Part shown: positions 1 through 8,568 of the stretch, piece by piece
Layout of the letters: the number at the start of each line of letters is the position of its first letter
How positions within the stretch are numbered: the first letter of the stretch is position 1
Origin: an uncultured Opitutia bacterium
Lineage (GTDB): Bacteria; Verrucomicrobiota; Verrucomicrobiia; Opitutales; Opitutaceae
Length of the DNA stretch: 59,180 bases
Direction of reading: 5' to 3'
NCBI GenBank assembly: GCA_903840415.1
Contig: CAIMFY010000013.1
Coordinates: forward strand, 1-59,180
The notes under the pieces: generated by a model
Told to the model about the DNA's origin: nothing
Database searches by the model: none
The model's input: only the letters and a program-made list of their open reading frames with translations
Translations under genes and position numbers: made by a program

Positions 1-193
1 AACTGACGCGGCGATCGTTGTGTCCGGTGCAACTCCGGAGATTAACGGCCGCACTCGCTGTTCGCGCGGCCTCATTGGCTCTTTATCTCAATCGGCCTTC
101 ACGGGCTCGTTGCGATAAGAGCCTATGGTTTTTCGAACGGTCAACTTGAAGCAGTGCATACCGCGATTGCTAAATCTAATCTAGACGGCGGAC

Positions 194-586
194 TTACCGA
201 CCGACGAAAACGAGATCCCGCGGCAAGTATTCGATTCGATCAGCCCATTCCCAATTGCCCGCCTCGCGCCAGAAGTTCACCAGCAAGCGGGCTTGCATGC
301 CATAGGCGAAGGCGGACACCGAGCGGCGGAAGAGAATGACGCCTGCATGACCCAAGCCCTCGCGCGTGAGCTTCCCGGCATGCATCGGCATGCTTGAGCG
401 ATCAAAGCCCACTAGGACCATTTTAGATTCACGCAGGGCCATCAGAAGGGCCGGGTCCTTCACCGATAGGTAGGCCCCACTTTCCCAATCTGAAATGTGG
501 ACAATGGGAAAGTCGTGCTCAAGGCGTCGACAGGCGTCCACCAGCCGGTGTGACACATTTTCGTCCGCGAGGAGCCTCGCTTTCAC
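194..586 (-). CDS. DUF5615-like PIN-fold protein, probable toxin
   Basis: The 130-residue protein opens with the acidic D-E-N motif (D8, E9, N10) of the DUF5615/PIN-like family and has a second acidic site at D62 in a GFDRSS stretch, where family members have an F-D-R motif. These proteins are putative ribonuclease toxins. It starts at a GTG that overlaps the TGA stop of the upstream gene (GTGA), so the two are translationally coupled. The partner is a DUF433-like protein, the usual companion of DUF5615. The toxin role comes from family and context and is not shown by the sequence itself. Confidence 0.7.
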   Translation of the reverse strand: MKARLLADENVSHRLVDACRRLEHDFPIVHISDWESGAYLSVKDPALLMALRESKMVLVGFDRSSMPMHAGKLTREGLGHAGVILFRRSVSAFAYGMQARLLVNFWREAGNWEWADRIEYLPRDLVFVGR

Positions 587-945
587 GCGCCGATTTCAAA
601 TTGACGCTGCTGTTCGACCTCGCTCGCAAACGCTTTCGCGAAAGCCAGGGCACACCGCACGAGGGCTAGTGGCCAGCGAAAGTGTTGGGCCGTTTTGGCA
701 ACGGATTTAGCTTCACGGTGGACCTCGACCACTTCCCAAACTCCAACCCTATGGCCAAGCACATACGCCTCCCTGCCGCCAACCGAGTCGCGGAATCCAA
801 CCCCGGGGTATTCTTCTTCCAGCGCCTTTTCCTTCAGATAAAGGCTGCTCAAAGTGGACACCTCCAAGTGCCGGCGCTTCGCTTGTCGGGCCAAGAGCAG
901 CGCCTGATCCTCTTCGATTCGGCAGGATTGCACAATCGTTGGCAT
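583..945 (-). CDS. DUF433-like putative antitoxin
   Basis: The C-terminal half carries the DUF433 pattern: a segment around YPGVGFRDSVGGREAYVLGHR, then a helix-turn-helix-like stretch (AKTAQHFRWPLALVRCALAF). I chose the ATG at 945 because it begins a compact N-terminal segment (MPTIVQSCRIEEDQALLLAR) that resembles a small DNA-binding or RHH-like fold. The frame stays open to a TTG at 1050, which would add 35 residues without clear homology. The 3' end overlaps the DUF5615 gene by four bases. It probably binds and neutralises that protein and represses the operon; this is inferred from the family pairing. Confidence 0.6.
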   Translation of the reverse strand: MPTIVQSCRIEEDQALLLARQAKRRHLEVSTLSSLYLKEKALEEEYPGVGFRDSVGGREAYVLGHRVGVWEVVEVHREAKSVAKTAQHFRWPLALVRCALAFAKAFASEVEQQRQFEIGA

Positions 946-1171
946 GGCGGCAAGGTTGTTTACAACGTAAACGGTGTCAAGAAATGAACGCCGCTCAATC
1001 TCTTGAGCGCTTGGTTGTGGCGCCAAGGGAGTCGTCCCGGTCGCACGCAAATCCGACGGTCCAAGGCAAAGGAAGATCTAGGTGCGCCTCAAGAATCTGT
1101 AAAACGCCGGCTATGCGTCGGTGTCCACTAAATCGGGGCAACCTCAAGATGATATTCCCCACCGTGTGCGC

Positions 1172-3304
1172 TTAGCTTTTTTTCAAGGCTTCCAAGACAG
1201 TCGATGCACTTAAAAGCTCAGGCAACATGACTGGGTCGTTCTTGCCGGGCAGCCAGATGACGTTGAACGGGACCGCCGAGCGATTGTAGGCCGCGAGTTC
1301 GGCGGTGATGCGCGGATCCTTGTTCGTCCAGTCGCCGCGGAGCGTGACGATTTTTTTCTCGGCAAAATATTTCAGGACGTCGTCGTTGTGGAACACGAGT
1401 TTCTTGTTCGCCTGACACGTCGCGCACCAGCGGGCGGTGAAGTCGACGTAGACGATGCGACCTTCGCCGCGAAGTTTCGCGACGGTCTCGGGGCTCCACG
1501 GTTCCCATACAACCTCAGGTGCGCCAGACGCCAGCGCCGAGGCGCTCCGCGCTTCCGCGCTGCGCGGCCAGCCGAGCCATGCGCCGGCGGCGGCGCAAAC
1601 AACCAGTCCGGCGACGCCAAAGCGCACGCGGCCCGCCGAGGCTCCGGGCGCGGTCCAGCGACCATAGACCCAGACACCGAGCGCGACGAGCACGAGGCCG
1701 AAGAGCGCGTTTTGCAGCCCTTCGTCGGTCGTCTGACCAGCAAGCACCCACACGAGATAGCCGACGGTCGCGTAGAGCGGGAACGCCATGAACTGCTTGA
1801 ACGTCTCCATCCACGCGCCGGGTCGCGGTAGCACCTTGATCGCCTGCGGGAAAATCGAGAGCAGCAGGTAGGGCGCCGCGAGTCCGATCGCGATCGCGGT
1901 GAAAATGGCGAACGATTCGAGGGTCGAGAGCGCGAGCGCGGCGCCGAGCGCGGGCGCGAGAAACGGCGCGCTGCACGGCGTAGCGACGACCGTCGCGAGC
2001 ACGCCCGTGAAAAACGATCCGGCGAAACCCGACTTCATCTGCAACTCCGAGCCGACGGCCGTGGCGCCGAGGCCAAACTCGAACACGCCGCTCATGTTCA
2101 TCGCAAACGCGAGCATCACCGCCGCGAGCGAAAATACGAAGGCGGGCGACTGGAGTTGGAAGCCCCAGCCGAGCTGGCTGCCACCCGCGCGCAGCACGGC
2201 GAGCGTGCCGGCGAGCGTCCAGAAAGAGAGCAGCACCCCGAGCGCAAAGACGAGGCCGTGGGCGACGACTTTCTTTTTGTCATGGCCGGATTGGTTGACG
2301 AAACCGAGAATCTTGATGCCGAGGACCGGGAAGACGCACGGCATGAGGTTGAGGATAAGGCCGCCGACGAGGGCGAGGAGCAGCGTGCCGCCGAGGCTGC
2401 CGGAGGCCGTCGGCGTCTGGCCGCTGGCACTCGCAGACTTGGCGCTGGTAACTGCCGGCGCAGCACCAAACACCGTGTCAACGCGAAGTCCACGCAGCAC
2501 ACCACCCGCGAGCCAGCCGCTCTCGGAGGTGAGCACGCCGACAAGTTTTTTCGCATCCGCTGGTCCGTCAGGAGCCACCGGCAGCGTCAGCACGAAACCG
2601 CCGTGACCGTCGGAGGCGACGGTCTGCGGCAACTCGTAAGCCACGAGATTATCGTCGGCGAAGAAATGAAGATCGGTCGGAGCGGATGCGGGTGCTGGGC
2701 CGACCGCTGCCACCGTCAGCGTGATCGTCTTGGGAGAGCGGGCGGCGGAAACCTTCCACGCAGCATCGGTGCGCGGGAGGCCGGAGACGGTCGCGCGGAT
2801 TTTCGCGCCCCACACGGCGTCGGGCTTCGGTGCGTCGGCGGCGACGTTCAGCGTCAGCGAAACATCGGCGTTGCCGGGGATGCAGACGTCCTGACACATC
2901 AACCAACCAGCGCTCGCCGGGAGCGTCACGGTGGCGCCGGGTTTGAGATCGGCGGGCGGCGTGAGGGTGACAGGGAGGAGAAGGTCGGCCTCGTAACCGT
3001 TGCCGACGATGGCGCCGGTGTGGTCGCGCAGGATACTCGGGGCAGGCCACTGAATCTCGCCGGCGGTCCAGCCCGGAGGAAGTTTCCACTCGAGCGTCGT
3101 GACGTAGCCGGTGCCGGGATTAACCCAATAAGTATGCCAGTGTGGATCGTGAATGAGGCGCAACGCGACTGTCACCGGATGGCCGGGTTGCACAGTCGCA
3201 TCGGCCGAAACGAGCGAGGCTTGGACGTGCGTCGGCGTCGCCGCGCGGAGCAAACTAAGAAACACGAGGGGCAGGGCGCAGAGCAGACGGCGGGCGAATA
3301 GCAT
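1172..3304 (-). CDS. dsbD: Protein-disulfide reductase DsbD
   Basis: DsbD carries electrons from cytoplasmic thioredoxin across the inner membrane to periplasmic thiol proteins. The 710-residue protein has a signal peptide (MLFARRLLCALPLVFLSLLR), a periplasmic N-terminal domain with the C-x3-C motif CQDVC, a multi-pass membrane core with the two key cysteines in LMPCVFP and ATPCSAP, and a C-terminal thioredoxin domain with W626-CATC (C627, C630). The frame is open upstream to 3973, but that part has no homology and overlaps the sigma-factor gene, so the start at 3304 before the signal peptide is preferred. Four secreted thioredoxin-fold proteins encoded nearby are plausible electron acceptors. 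Confidence 0.9.
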   Translation of the reverse strand: MLFARRLLCALPLVFLSLLRAATPTHVQASLVSADATVQPGHPVTVALRLIHDPHWHTYWVNPGTGYVTTLEWKLPPGWTAGEIQWPAPSILRDHTGAIVGNGYEADLLLPVTLTPPADLKPGATVTLPASAGWLMCQDVCIPGNADVSLTLNVAADAPKPDAVWGAKIRATVSGLPRTDAAWKVSAARSPKTITLTVAAVGPAPASAPTDLHFFADDNLVAYELPQTVASDGHGGFVLTLPVAPDGPADAKKLVGVLTSESGWLAGGVLRGLRVDTVFGAAPAVTSAKSASASGQTPTASGSLGGTLLLALVGGLILNLMPCVFPVLGIKILGFVNQSGHDKKKVVAHGLVFALGVLLSFWTLAGTLAVLRAGGSQLGWGFQLQSPAFVFSLAAVMLAFAMNMSGVFEFGLGATAVGSELQMKSGFAGSFFTGVLATVVATPCSAPFLAPALGAALALSTLESFAIFTAIAIGLAAPYLLLSIFPQAIKVLPRPGAWMETFKQFMAFPLYATVGYLVWVLAGQTTDEGLQNALFGLVLVALGVWVYGRWTAPGASAGRVRFGVAGLVVCAAAGAWLGWPRSAEARSASALASGAPEVVWEPWSPETVAKLRGEGRIVYVDFTARWCATCQANKKLVFHNDDVLKYFAEKKIVTLRGDWTNKDPRITAELAAYNRSAVPFNVIWLPGKNDPVMLPELLSASTVLEALKKS

Positions 3305-3386
3305 ATTGGGAGGTAGAGTGTAAAACTTCGCTAAGAGGCGCAAATCCGGAGATTTGTTCCCGCTGCGGGCGGAGTGCAGCCAAAAA

Positions 3387-3427
3387 GACGGCGTGGCCGT
3401 TACGCAGTCGCAGGTGGCGACGCCGTC
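3387..3427. repeat. Inverted repeat between dsbD and the sigma-factor gene
   Basis: Perfect 8-base arms GACGGCGT (3387-3394) and ACGCCGTC (3420-3427) are separated by 25 bases. They lie in the 289-base divergent region between dsbD and the ECF sigma gene. This could be a regulatory structure, or a chance repeat in GC-rich DNA. I see no clear promoter hexamers here. Confidence 0.35.
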
Positions 3428-3593
3428 GAAAATGGAGCCATCGGACAGCCCATAGACGAACGGCGGCCATGCGGCCGTAACCAAAAGTGAGGCGCGCTTC
3501 ATTCGGCTCGCATCCATCCGTGATCTCAGCGTGAAATTCGGTGGAAACAGATCCGGAAGAATCCTCCGACCTTCCCATTCCGTTTGCCTACCC

Positions 3594-4145
3594 ATGGCTT
3601 CCGATCCCGCCAATTTCTCCCGCCAACCTGACTTGGAGCAGTCGAACTGGTTCGCCACCGAGGTGCAGCCGCACCGGCCGGCGCTCCGGGCGTGGTTGTT
3701 GGCGCGGTTTTCGACTCTGCCCGATGTGGACGATTTAGTGCAGGAAACGTGTGTGCGGGTGCTCCGCGCCCGCGACGCCAGTCCCATCCGCTCGACCCGT
3801 GCGCTCCTTTTCGCTACGGCGCGCAATCTCGCCCTCGACGCTGTGCGGCGCCAGCGCGTGATTCGCTTCGAACCGATTACGGATGACACCGACTCATCCG
3901 TCTTAGCGGATACCACCGATGTCATCGCCACTGTCAGCAAACAACAGGAGCTCGAGCTCTTGACCAAAGCCATCCAGTCGCTGCCCGAACGCTGCCGCCA
4001 GATCTTTACGCTGCGGACGGCCTACGGTCTCACGCAAAAACAGATCGCCGCCAAACTCGGGGTATCGGAAAGCACCGTGGAAAAACAAGTGGCGCATGGC
4101 ATCCGGCTGTGCGCGGAATTTTTTGCCACCGGCGGGAGCTTTTGA
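3594..4145 (+). CDS. ECF sigma factor, FecI type
   Basis: A 183-residue sigma-70 family protein. Region 2 is seen in DVDDLVQETCVRVLRA with LLFATARNLALDAVRR behind it. Region 4 is seen in LPERCRQIFTLRTAYGL and the helix-turn-helix TQKQIAAKLGVSESTVEKQV. The ATG at 3594 is preferred to an upstream GTG at 3531, which adds 21 unrelated residues. Its stop codon merges with the ribosome-binding site of the fecR-like gene 12 bases downstream, and a TonB-dependent receptor follows. This is the order of FecI/FecR/FecA surface-signalling systems, so it probably directs transcription of the receptor operon. Confidence 0.9.
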   Translation: MASDPANFSRQPDLEQSNWFATEVQPHRPALRAWLLARFSTLPDVDDLVQETCVRVLRARDASPIRSTRALLFATARNLALDAVRRQRVIRFEPITDDTDSSVLADTTDVIATVSKQQELELLTKAIQSLPERCRQIFTLRTAYGLTQKQIAAKLGVSESTVEKQVAHGIRLCAEFFATGGSF

Positions 4146-4157
4146 GGAGAAACACTG

Positions 4158-5186
4158 ATGTCCACCCTAACACCCCAATCGCACCGGCCGATCCCCGACG
4201 CCGTCGCCAAGGAGGCCTCGCTCTGGCTCTCGCGGCGAGATCGCGGGCTCACGGCAGACGAGCAGGACCACTACATGCAGTGGTTGGCCGCTGATCCGCG
4301 CCATGCGGAGGCGATGACACAGCATGCCGCGGCGTTTGAGCGCATGATGCATCTTTACGAGTGGCAGCCGGCCAACACGGCGGAGCCGAATCCCGATTTG
4401 TTTACTCCGCGGCACCGTTCACAGTGGTGGCGTTGGACCGCTGGTCTCGCCGCCGCGGCGGCCCTCATCTTCGGCATCACCACCGCGTGGCGGGCGGCTG
4501 CGCCAGCACCGGTGAAATCGCACCTGCGGGTGAACGAGCGCGTGGCGTTACCCGATGGTTCGCGCGTCGAGCTGAAGGATGGCACCAAGATTGTCGTCCA
4601 GTATTCCGCCACGGAGCGGCGCGTGAAACTCACGGGCGGCGAGGCGCAATTCAGCGTGTGGAAGGATGCCAGTCGGCCCTTCGTCGTCGAGGCGGCCGGC
4701 GTGGAGGTGCGCGCGGTCGGCACGGTTTTCAATGTCCGGCTGGGCGGTCAAGCCGTGGAGGTGCTCGTGACCGAGGGAAAAGTGAAAGTTAATCGCGAGC
4801 CGGTCGCCGCTGGCGCCACTCCCACCCAGACACCCGATCTGTTCGTGGCGGCCGGTGAACAGACGGCGGTGCCGCTCACTGCTGCGCCGCACCCCGCTTC
4901 ACCCGTGGTGGCGCGCGCCACCCCGGAGGAGATTCATCAGTCGCTGGACTGGCAGACACCGCGACTCCAATTTTTCGAGACCCCGCTGACTGAAGCGGTG
5001 GCAGAATTTAACCGACTCAACCTCCATCATCTCACGATCGGCGACGGTGAAATCGGAGCGCTGCACATCGGCGGAACGTTCCGGCCCGACAACGTCGACG
5101 GTTTTGTGCGGTTGCTGAGCACGACGCTGGACGTTCAGGCGGAAGCCGTCGGTGAAAATCAGACTGTGCTCCGACGCCGGCGCTGA
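4158..5186 (+). CDS. FecR-family anti-sigma regulator
   Basis: A 342-residue inner-membrane regulator. An N-terminal cytoplasmic domain (EASLWLSRRDRGLTADEQ, DUF4880 type) should bind the sigma factor. One membrane helix lies near residues 90-112 (WWRWTAGLAAAAALIFGITT). The periplasmic FecR domain follows (ALPDGSRVELKDGTKI, GGEAQFSVWKD, VRAVGTVFNVR), and the C-terminal 80 residues resemble an STN/DUF4974 domain (LQFFETPLTEAVAEFNRLN). A GAGGAG ribosome-binding site at 4144-4149 supports the ATG. It likely relays the receptor's substrate-bound state to the ECF sigma factor. Confidence 0.88.
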   Translation: MSTLTPQSHRPIPDAVAKEASLWLSRRDRGLTADEQDHYMQWLAADPRHAEAMTQHAAAFERMMHLYEWQPANTAEPNPDLFTPRHRSQWWRWTAGLAAAAALIFGITTAWRAAAPAPVKSHLRVNERVALPDGSRVELKDGTKIVVQYSATERRVKLTGGEAQFSVWKDASRPFVVEAAGVEVRAVGTVFNVRLGGQAVEVLVTEGKVKVNREPVAAGATPTQTPDLFVAAGEQTAVPLTAAPHPASPVVARATPEEIHQSLDWQTPRLQFFETPLTEAVAEFNRLNLHHLTIGDGEIGALHIGGTFRPDNVDGFVRLLSTTLDVQAEAVGENQTVLRRRR

Positions 5187-5295
5187 CCGGAAGGCGCACC
5201 GCCGGAAATATTTTTTGAATTGTTACGGTTTAATGCGGCCGGTTCGTCGTGTTCAGAAGCCGACGCCATCGGCGAGTCTCCAACCCAACCACACC

Positions 5296-8200
5296 ATGCG
5301 ATCCTCACTCCTGCTCATCCGCGTGCTGGCACTCAGCGCCCTGCTCGCGTTCACCGCCCAAGCTGCCGACGCCAATAAGAAAACCTACGACCTCCCAGCC
5401 GGCGATGCGGCGGGGGTCCTGAAGCAATTTTCCACCGTCTCGGGCTTCGAAACCCTCTATGCCGCCGACGCGCTCCGCGGCGTGCGCACCGCGGCCCTCA
5501 AGGGTGATTTCACGCCCAAAGAAGCGCTGGACCGCTTGCTGGCCGACACCGGTCTGACAGCCACGCAGGATGCCAAGACGGGAGCCTTTGCCGTAATAAA
5601 GGAAGGGGCCACGGAAAAAAACGACCCGAGCCGTCGCGCCGAAAATAGCGCGGCGGCTGGTGCGGCCGTCACCAAGCCCATCCCGCTGGAGCCCGCGGTC
5701 AAGATGGAGGAAATCCAGGTCCTCGGCTCACGCATCCGCACGACCGAAATCGCCGGTCCGTCGCCGGTGAGCACCTACGACCGCGACTTCATCGAAGCTA
5801 CCGGCGCCATGACTCTGTCGGATTTCTTGAACAAGATTCCCCAGACCTACTCCGGTATCGCCTCCGGCCGCAGCAGCGCTCCGGACGAGTTCAATCCTGA
5901 CTTTGGCCAGAAAACGGAGACCACCACCCCCGCGATCAACATCGCGCTGGGTGTCTCAGATATGGCCCCGGCCCAGACGGGCGTGTCCGGCGTTTCACTG
6001 CGCGGACTCGGCGCCGGCTCGACGCTGGTGCTGGTTGACGGCCGCCGTGCGGCTACGTCCGGCAACGGCAACAAAGGCAGCGACACCCGTGAAGGGTTTG
6101 TCGACCTCAACACCATTCCCCTCGGCATGATCGACCACGTCGAGGTTACGACGGATGGTGCTTCCGCCATTTATGGCGCCGATGCGGTCGCCGGCGTCAT
6201 CAACATCATCCTGAAGAAAAATTATCAGGGCTCGGAAATCGCGAGTAACTATTCGGCCTCGGAACACGGCGGCGGAGGCGAACGCAATCTCACCCTCAAC
6301 CACGGCTTTGTTACCGGCAAGTTGAGTGGTTCCGTTGCGCTGACGTTTTACAACCGGCAGAACGTCGCCGCGAGCGATCGCGCTTTCTCCCGTCACCAGG
6401 ATCATTCGGGCGTCCTCGGGGGCACGAACCTTACGACCGGCACGACGTTCCAAGGCCGCAATTTCACCTTAAACTATGGTTATCCGGCGGTGATTCAGGC
6501 TTCAGGCGGCGTAGTGTCGGGCAACTTTGACGCGATTCCCGGCATTCGAGTCGTGGAGGTTCCCGTCGGCACGACGACGACGCCGACCCTCGCGCAATTC
6601 GTGCAAATCACCACCCCGGCTCCAGGCGCGACCGTGGTAAACTCCTCGGCCCAACGCCGGGGCAACACCTCCACGTTCCTCGACCTCGCACCCGAGGCGG
6701 AGCGGCGCGGCGCTAACGTCGATCTCAAATACAAGTTCAACGACAATATCGAGGCGTTCGGCAGCTATCGCACCAACGATTCGCGTAGCTACATCCGCTC
6801 GCAGCCGACGACGTCGCTGACGGGCTCATTCGGCGCGGCTGTCACCCTGCCGGCGGCCTTCAATCCCTTCAACCAGAACGTCACCGTCGGCATGATCCTG
6901 GCGGACTGGGGTTCATCCTCTCAGCGCGTGCGCACGTTGGCCGATGCGGCGGTCGGCGGTCTCCGCGGCAAGGTGAAGTCTTGGGAATGGGAACTGGGTT
7001 ACTCGTGGCAAAAGCAGGACGTCCGGCAGATCACACGGAGTTTTAACGGCGCGCCGTTTGCCAACCTACTGATCAATCCCGATCCGACCCTGCGTTACAA
7101 CCCGTTCGTTGACCTCTACGCCGCGGGCACGAAGTCGCAAGCCGCCCTACTTGAGCCGCTCTCGGTCTATCCCGAGTTGTATAGTATCTCCAAGACCAAG
7201 GGGGTCGACTTCAGCGCCGATGGCCCGCTGTTCACCTACCGAGGCGGCATCGTGAAGATCGCTGTCGGTGGATCGAGCGAAACCAGCGACGTCTGGAGCC
7301 GGACCACGAGCTTCTCCGCCGTGCTGGTGCCAGTGGCGACTGTGGCCACGGTGAGCGGCGGCCAGAAATCCACTGCTGAGTTCGCCGAACTTTACGTGCC
7401 GGTTTTCGGCAAGTCCAACTCGGCACCGCTCCTTCAGCGCCTCGATTTCCAAGTGGCCGGTCGCAACGAAAAAAACGGCCCGTTTACCAAAGCGGTGCCG
7501 AAATACGGCGTGTCATGGAGTCCCGTCCAATCGCTCCTCGTCCGCGGCAGCTGGAGCCAAGGCTTCCGCGCTCCCGGCCCGACGGAATATCTCGTCGTCA
7601 ACCCGAACCAAACGCTGACGCTGACTGATCCGCTGCGCAACCCGCCGTCCACGCCCGGCGTGATCGTCACGCGTGGCTCCAATCCCGATCCGAAGCCGGA
7701 GTCCTCCGACAACTCGTTCGTGGGTCTGGTCTATGAGCCCAAATTCGCCAAGGGGCTCAACTTCCAAGTCAACTACTACGACACGAAACAGAAGGACGTG
7801 CTGCAGATTCTCACCGCGCAAACCATCCTGAACAACGAGGCCCTCTTCCCGGATCGGGTCACCCGCGCCACACCGACCGCGACTGACATTGCTCTCAATC
7901 AGCCCGGTCAAGTCACGGGGATTAGCCAGATCTTCGTTAACTTCGGGAAAATCGTGAACCGGAGCATGGATCTCACCGCGGACTACACGTTGCCTTGGGA
8001 ACGCTACGGCAGTTTCCGTTTGCAGGTCGCAGCTAACCGGAACTTGGAGTCCACCCGCCAGATCGCCCCGGGCCAGCCGGCGGTGGTGCTGGATGGCGAC
8101 ACGGGCGCGCCGCCAAAATGGAAGATCAACGCCTCGCTCTTCTGGCGCAAGGGCTCGTGGAACGCCTCGGCGTTCCTCTGGCACCTCGATGGATTCAATA

Positions 8201-8475
8201 CGAACAATGCCGGCAGCAACTCGGTGGCGAACACGGCTACGGTCATCTACCTTCCGACTCCCGCGGTCGCCAAGCTCGACCTGCGCCTAGGCTACAATTT
8301 CAAGCAGGGCATCGTCCGCGGCTATGGCAAGAATGTGCGCCTCAGTCTTGGCGTGAACAACGTCCTGGATAAGCAGCCGCCGTTCTCCGACACGCTGTGG
8401 GGCTACAACGCCGGCTTGCACAGCCAGTTGATGATGGGGCGCACCTACGAACTCTCGCTGGCAATCCCGTTCTGA
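5296..8475 (+). CDS. TonB-dependent receptor with STN signalling domain
   Basis: An outer-membrane receptor of 1059 residues that imports a large ligand using TonB/ExbBD energy. After a signal peptide (MRSSLLLIRVLALSALLAFT) comes an STN domain (about 28-100; YDLPAGDAAGVLKQFS), the part that contacts FecR. The plug domain follows (EEIQVLGSRIRT, LSDFLNKIPQ, GLGAGSTLVLVDGRR, DGASAIYGADAVAGVINI), then a beta-barrel ending in the expected phenylalanine (LSLAIPF). The ATG at 5296 is used because the open frame upstream overlaps fecR. The ligand cannot be read from sequence; no siderophore, cobalamin or glycan genes adjoin it. The genes immediately downstream encode secreted thioredoxin-fold proteins, which is unusual. 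Confidence 0.92.
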   Translation: MRSSLLLIRVLALSALLAFTAQAADANKKTYDLPAGDAAGVLKQFSTVSGFETLYAADALRGVRTAALKGDFTPKEALDRLLADTGLTATQDAKTGAFAVIKEGATEKNDPSRRAENSAAAGAAVTKPIPLEPAVKMEEIQVLGSRIRTTEIAGPSPVSTYDRDFIEATGAMTLSDFLNKIPQTYSGIASGRSSAPDEFNPDFGQKTETTTPAINIALGVSDMAPAQTGVSGVSLRGLGAGSTLVLVDGRRAATSGNGNKGSDTREGFVDLNTIPLGMIDHVEVTTDGASAIYGADAVAGVINIILKKNYQGSEIASNYSASEHGGGGERNLTLNHGFVTGKLSGSVALTFYNRQNVAASDRAFSRHQDHSGVLGGTNLTTGTTFQGRNFTLNYGYPAVIQASGGVVSGNFDAIPGIRVVEVPVGTTTTPTLAQFVQITTPAPGATVVNSSAQRRGNTSTFLDLAPEAERRGANVDLKYKFNDNIEAFGSYRTNDSRSYIRSQPTTSLTGSFGAAVTLPAAFNPFNQNVTVGMILADWGSSSQRVRTLADAAVGGLRGKVKSWEWELGYSWQKQDVRQITRSFNGAPFANLLINPDPTLRYNPFVDLYAAGTKSQAALLEPLSVYPELYSISKTKGVDFSADGPLFTYRGGIVKIAVGGSSETSDVWSRTTSFSAVLVPVATVATVSGGQKSTAEFAELYVPVFGKSNSAPLLQRLDFQVAGRNEKNGPFTKAVPKYGVSWSPVQSLLVRGSWSQGFRAPGPTEYLVVNPNQTLTLTDPLRNPPSTPGVIVTRGSNPDPKPESSDNSFVGLVYEPKFAKGLNFQVNYYDTKQKDVLQILTAQTILNNEALFPDRVTRATPTATDIALNQPGQVTGISQIFVNFGKIVNRSMDLTADYTLPWERYGSFRLQVAANRNLESTRQIAPGQPAVVLDGDTGAPPKWKINASLFWRKGSWNASAFLWHLDGFNTNNAGSNSVANTATVIYLPTPAVAKLDLRLGYNFKQGIVRGYGKNVRLSLGVNNVLDKQPPFSDTLWGYNAGLHSQLMMGRTYELSLAIPF

Positions 8476-8487
8476 ATTCTTCGGGCG

Positions 8488-8511
8488 GGCGGGCACATCC
8501 TTGTGCCCGCC
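8488..8511. terminator. Stem-loop after the TonB receptor gene
   Basis: Perfect 9-base arms GGCGGGCAC and GTGCCCGCC enclose a 6-base loop, 13 bases after the receptor stop. No T-run follows, so it is a terminator-like or REP-like hairpin and not a classical intrinsic terminator. Ten bases of the right arm (GTGCCCGCCT) recur at 8543-8552. Confidence 0.5.
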
Positions 8512-8568
8512 TGATAAAATGTGATAATGCGGACACAGGGACGTGCCCGCCTCCCCTCCAATCTCTCT

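Noticed and set aside
1-193. Possible gene or integron-type site at the left edge
   Set aside because: No frame with family features and no attC-like core pairs were found; nothing can be supported in this stretch.
3305-3973. Upstream extension of the dsbD frame by 223 codons
   Set aside because: It overlaps the sigma-factor gene on the other strand, shows no homology, and would bury the DsbD signal peptide inside the protein.
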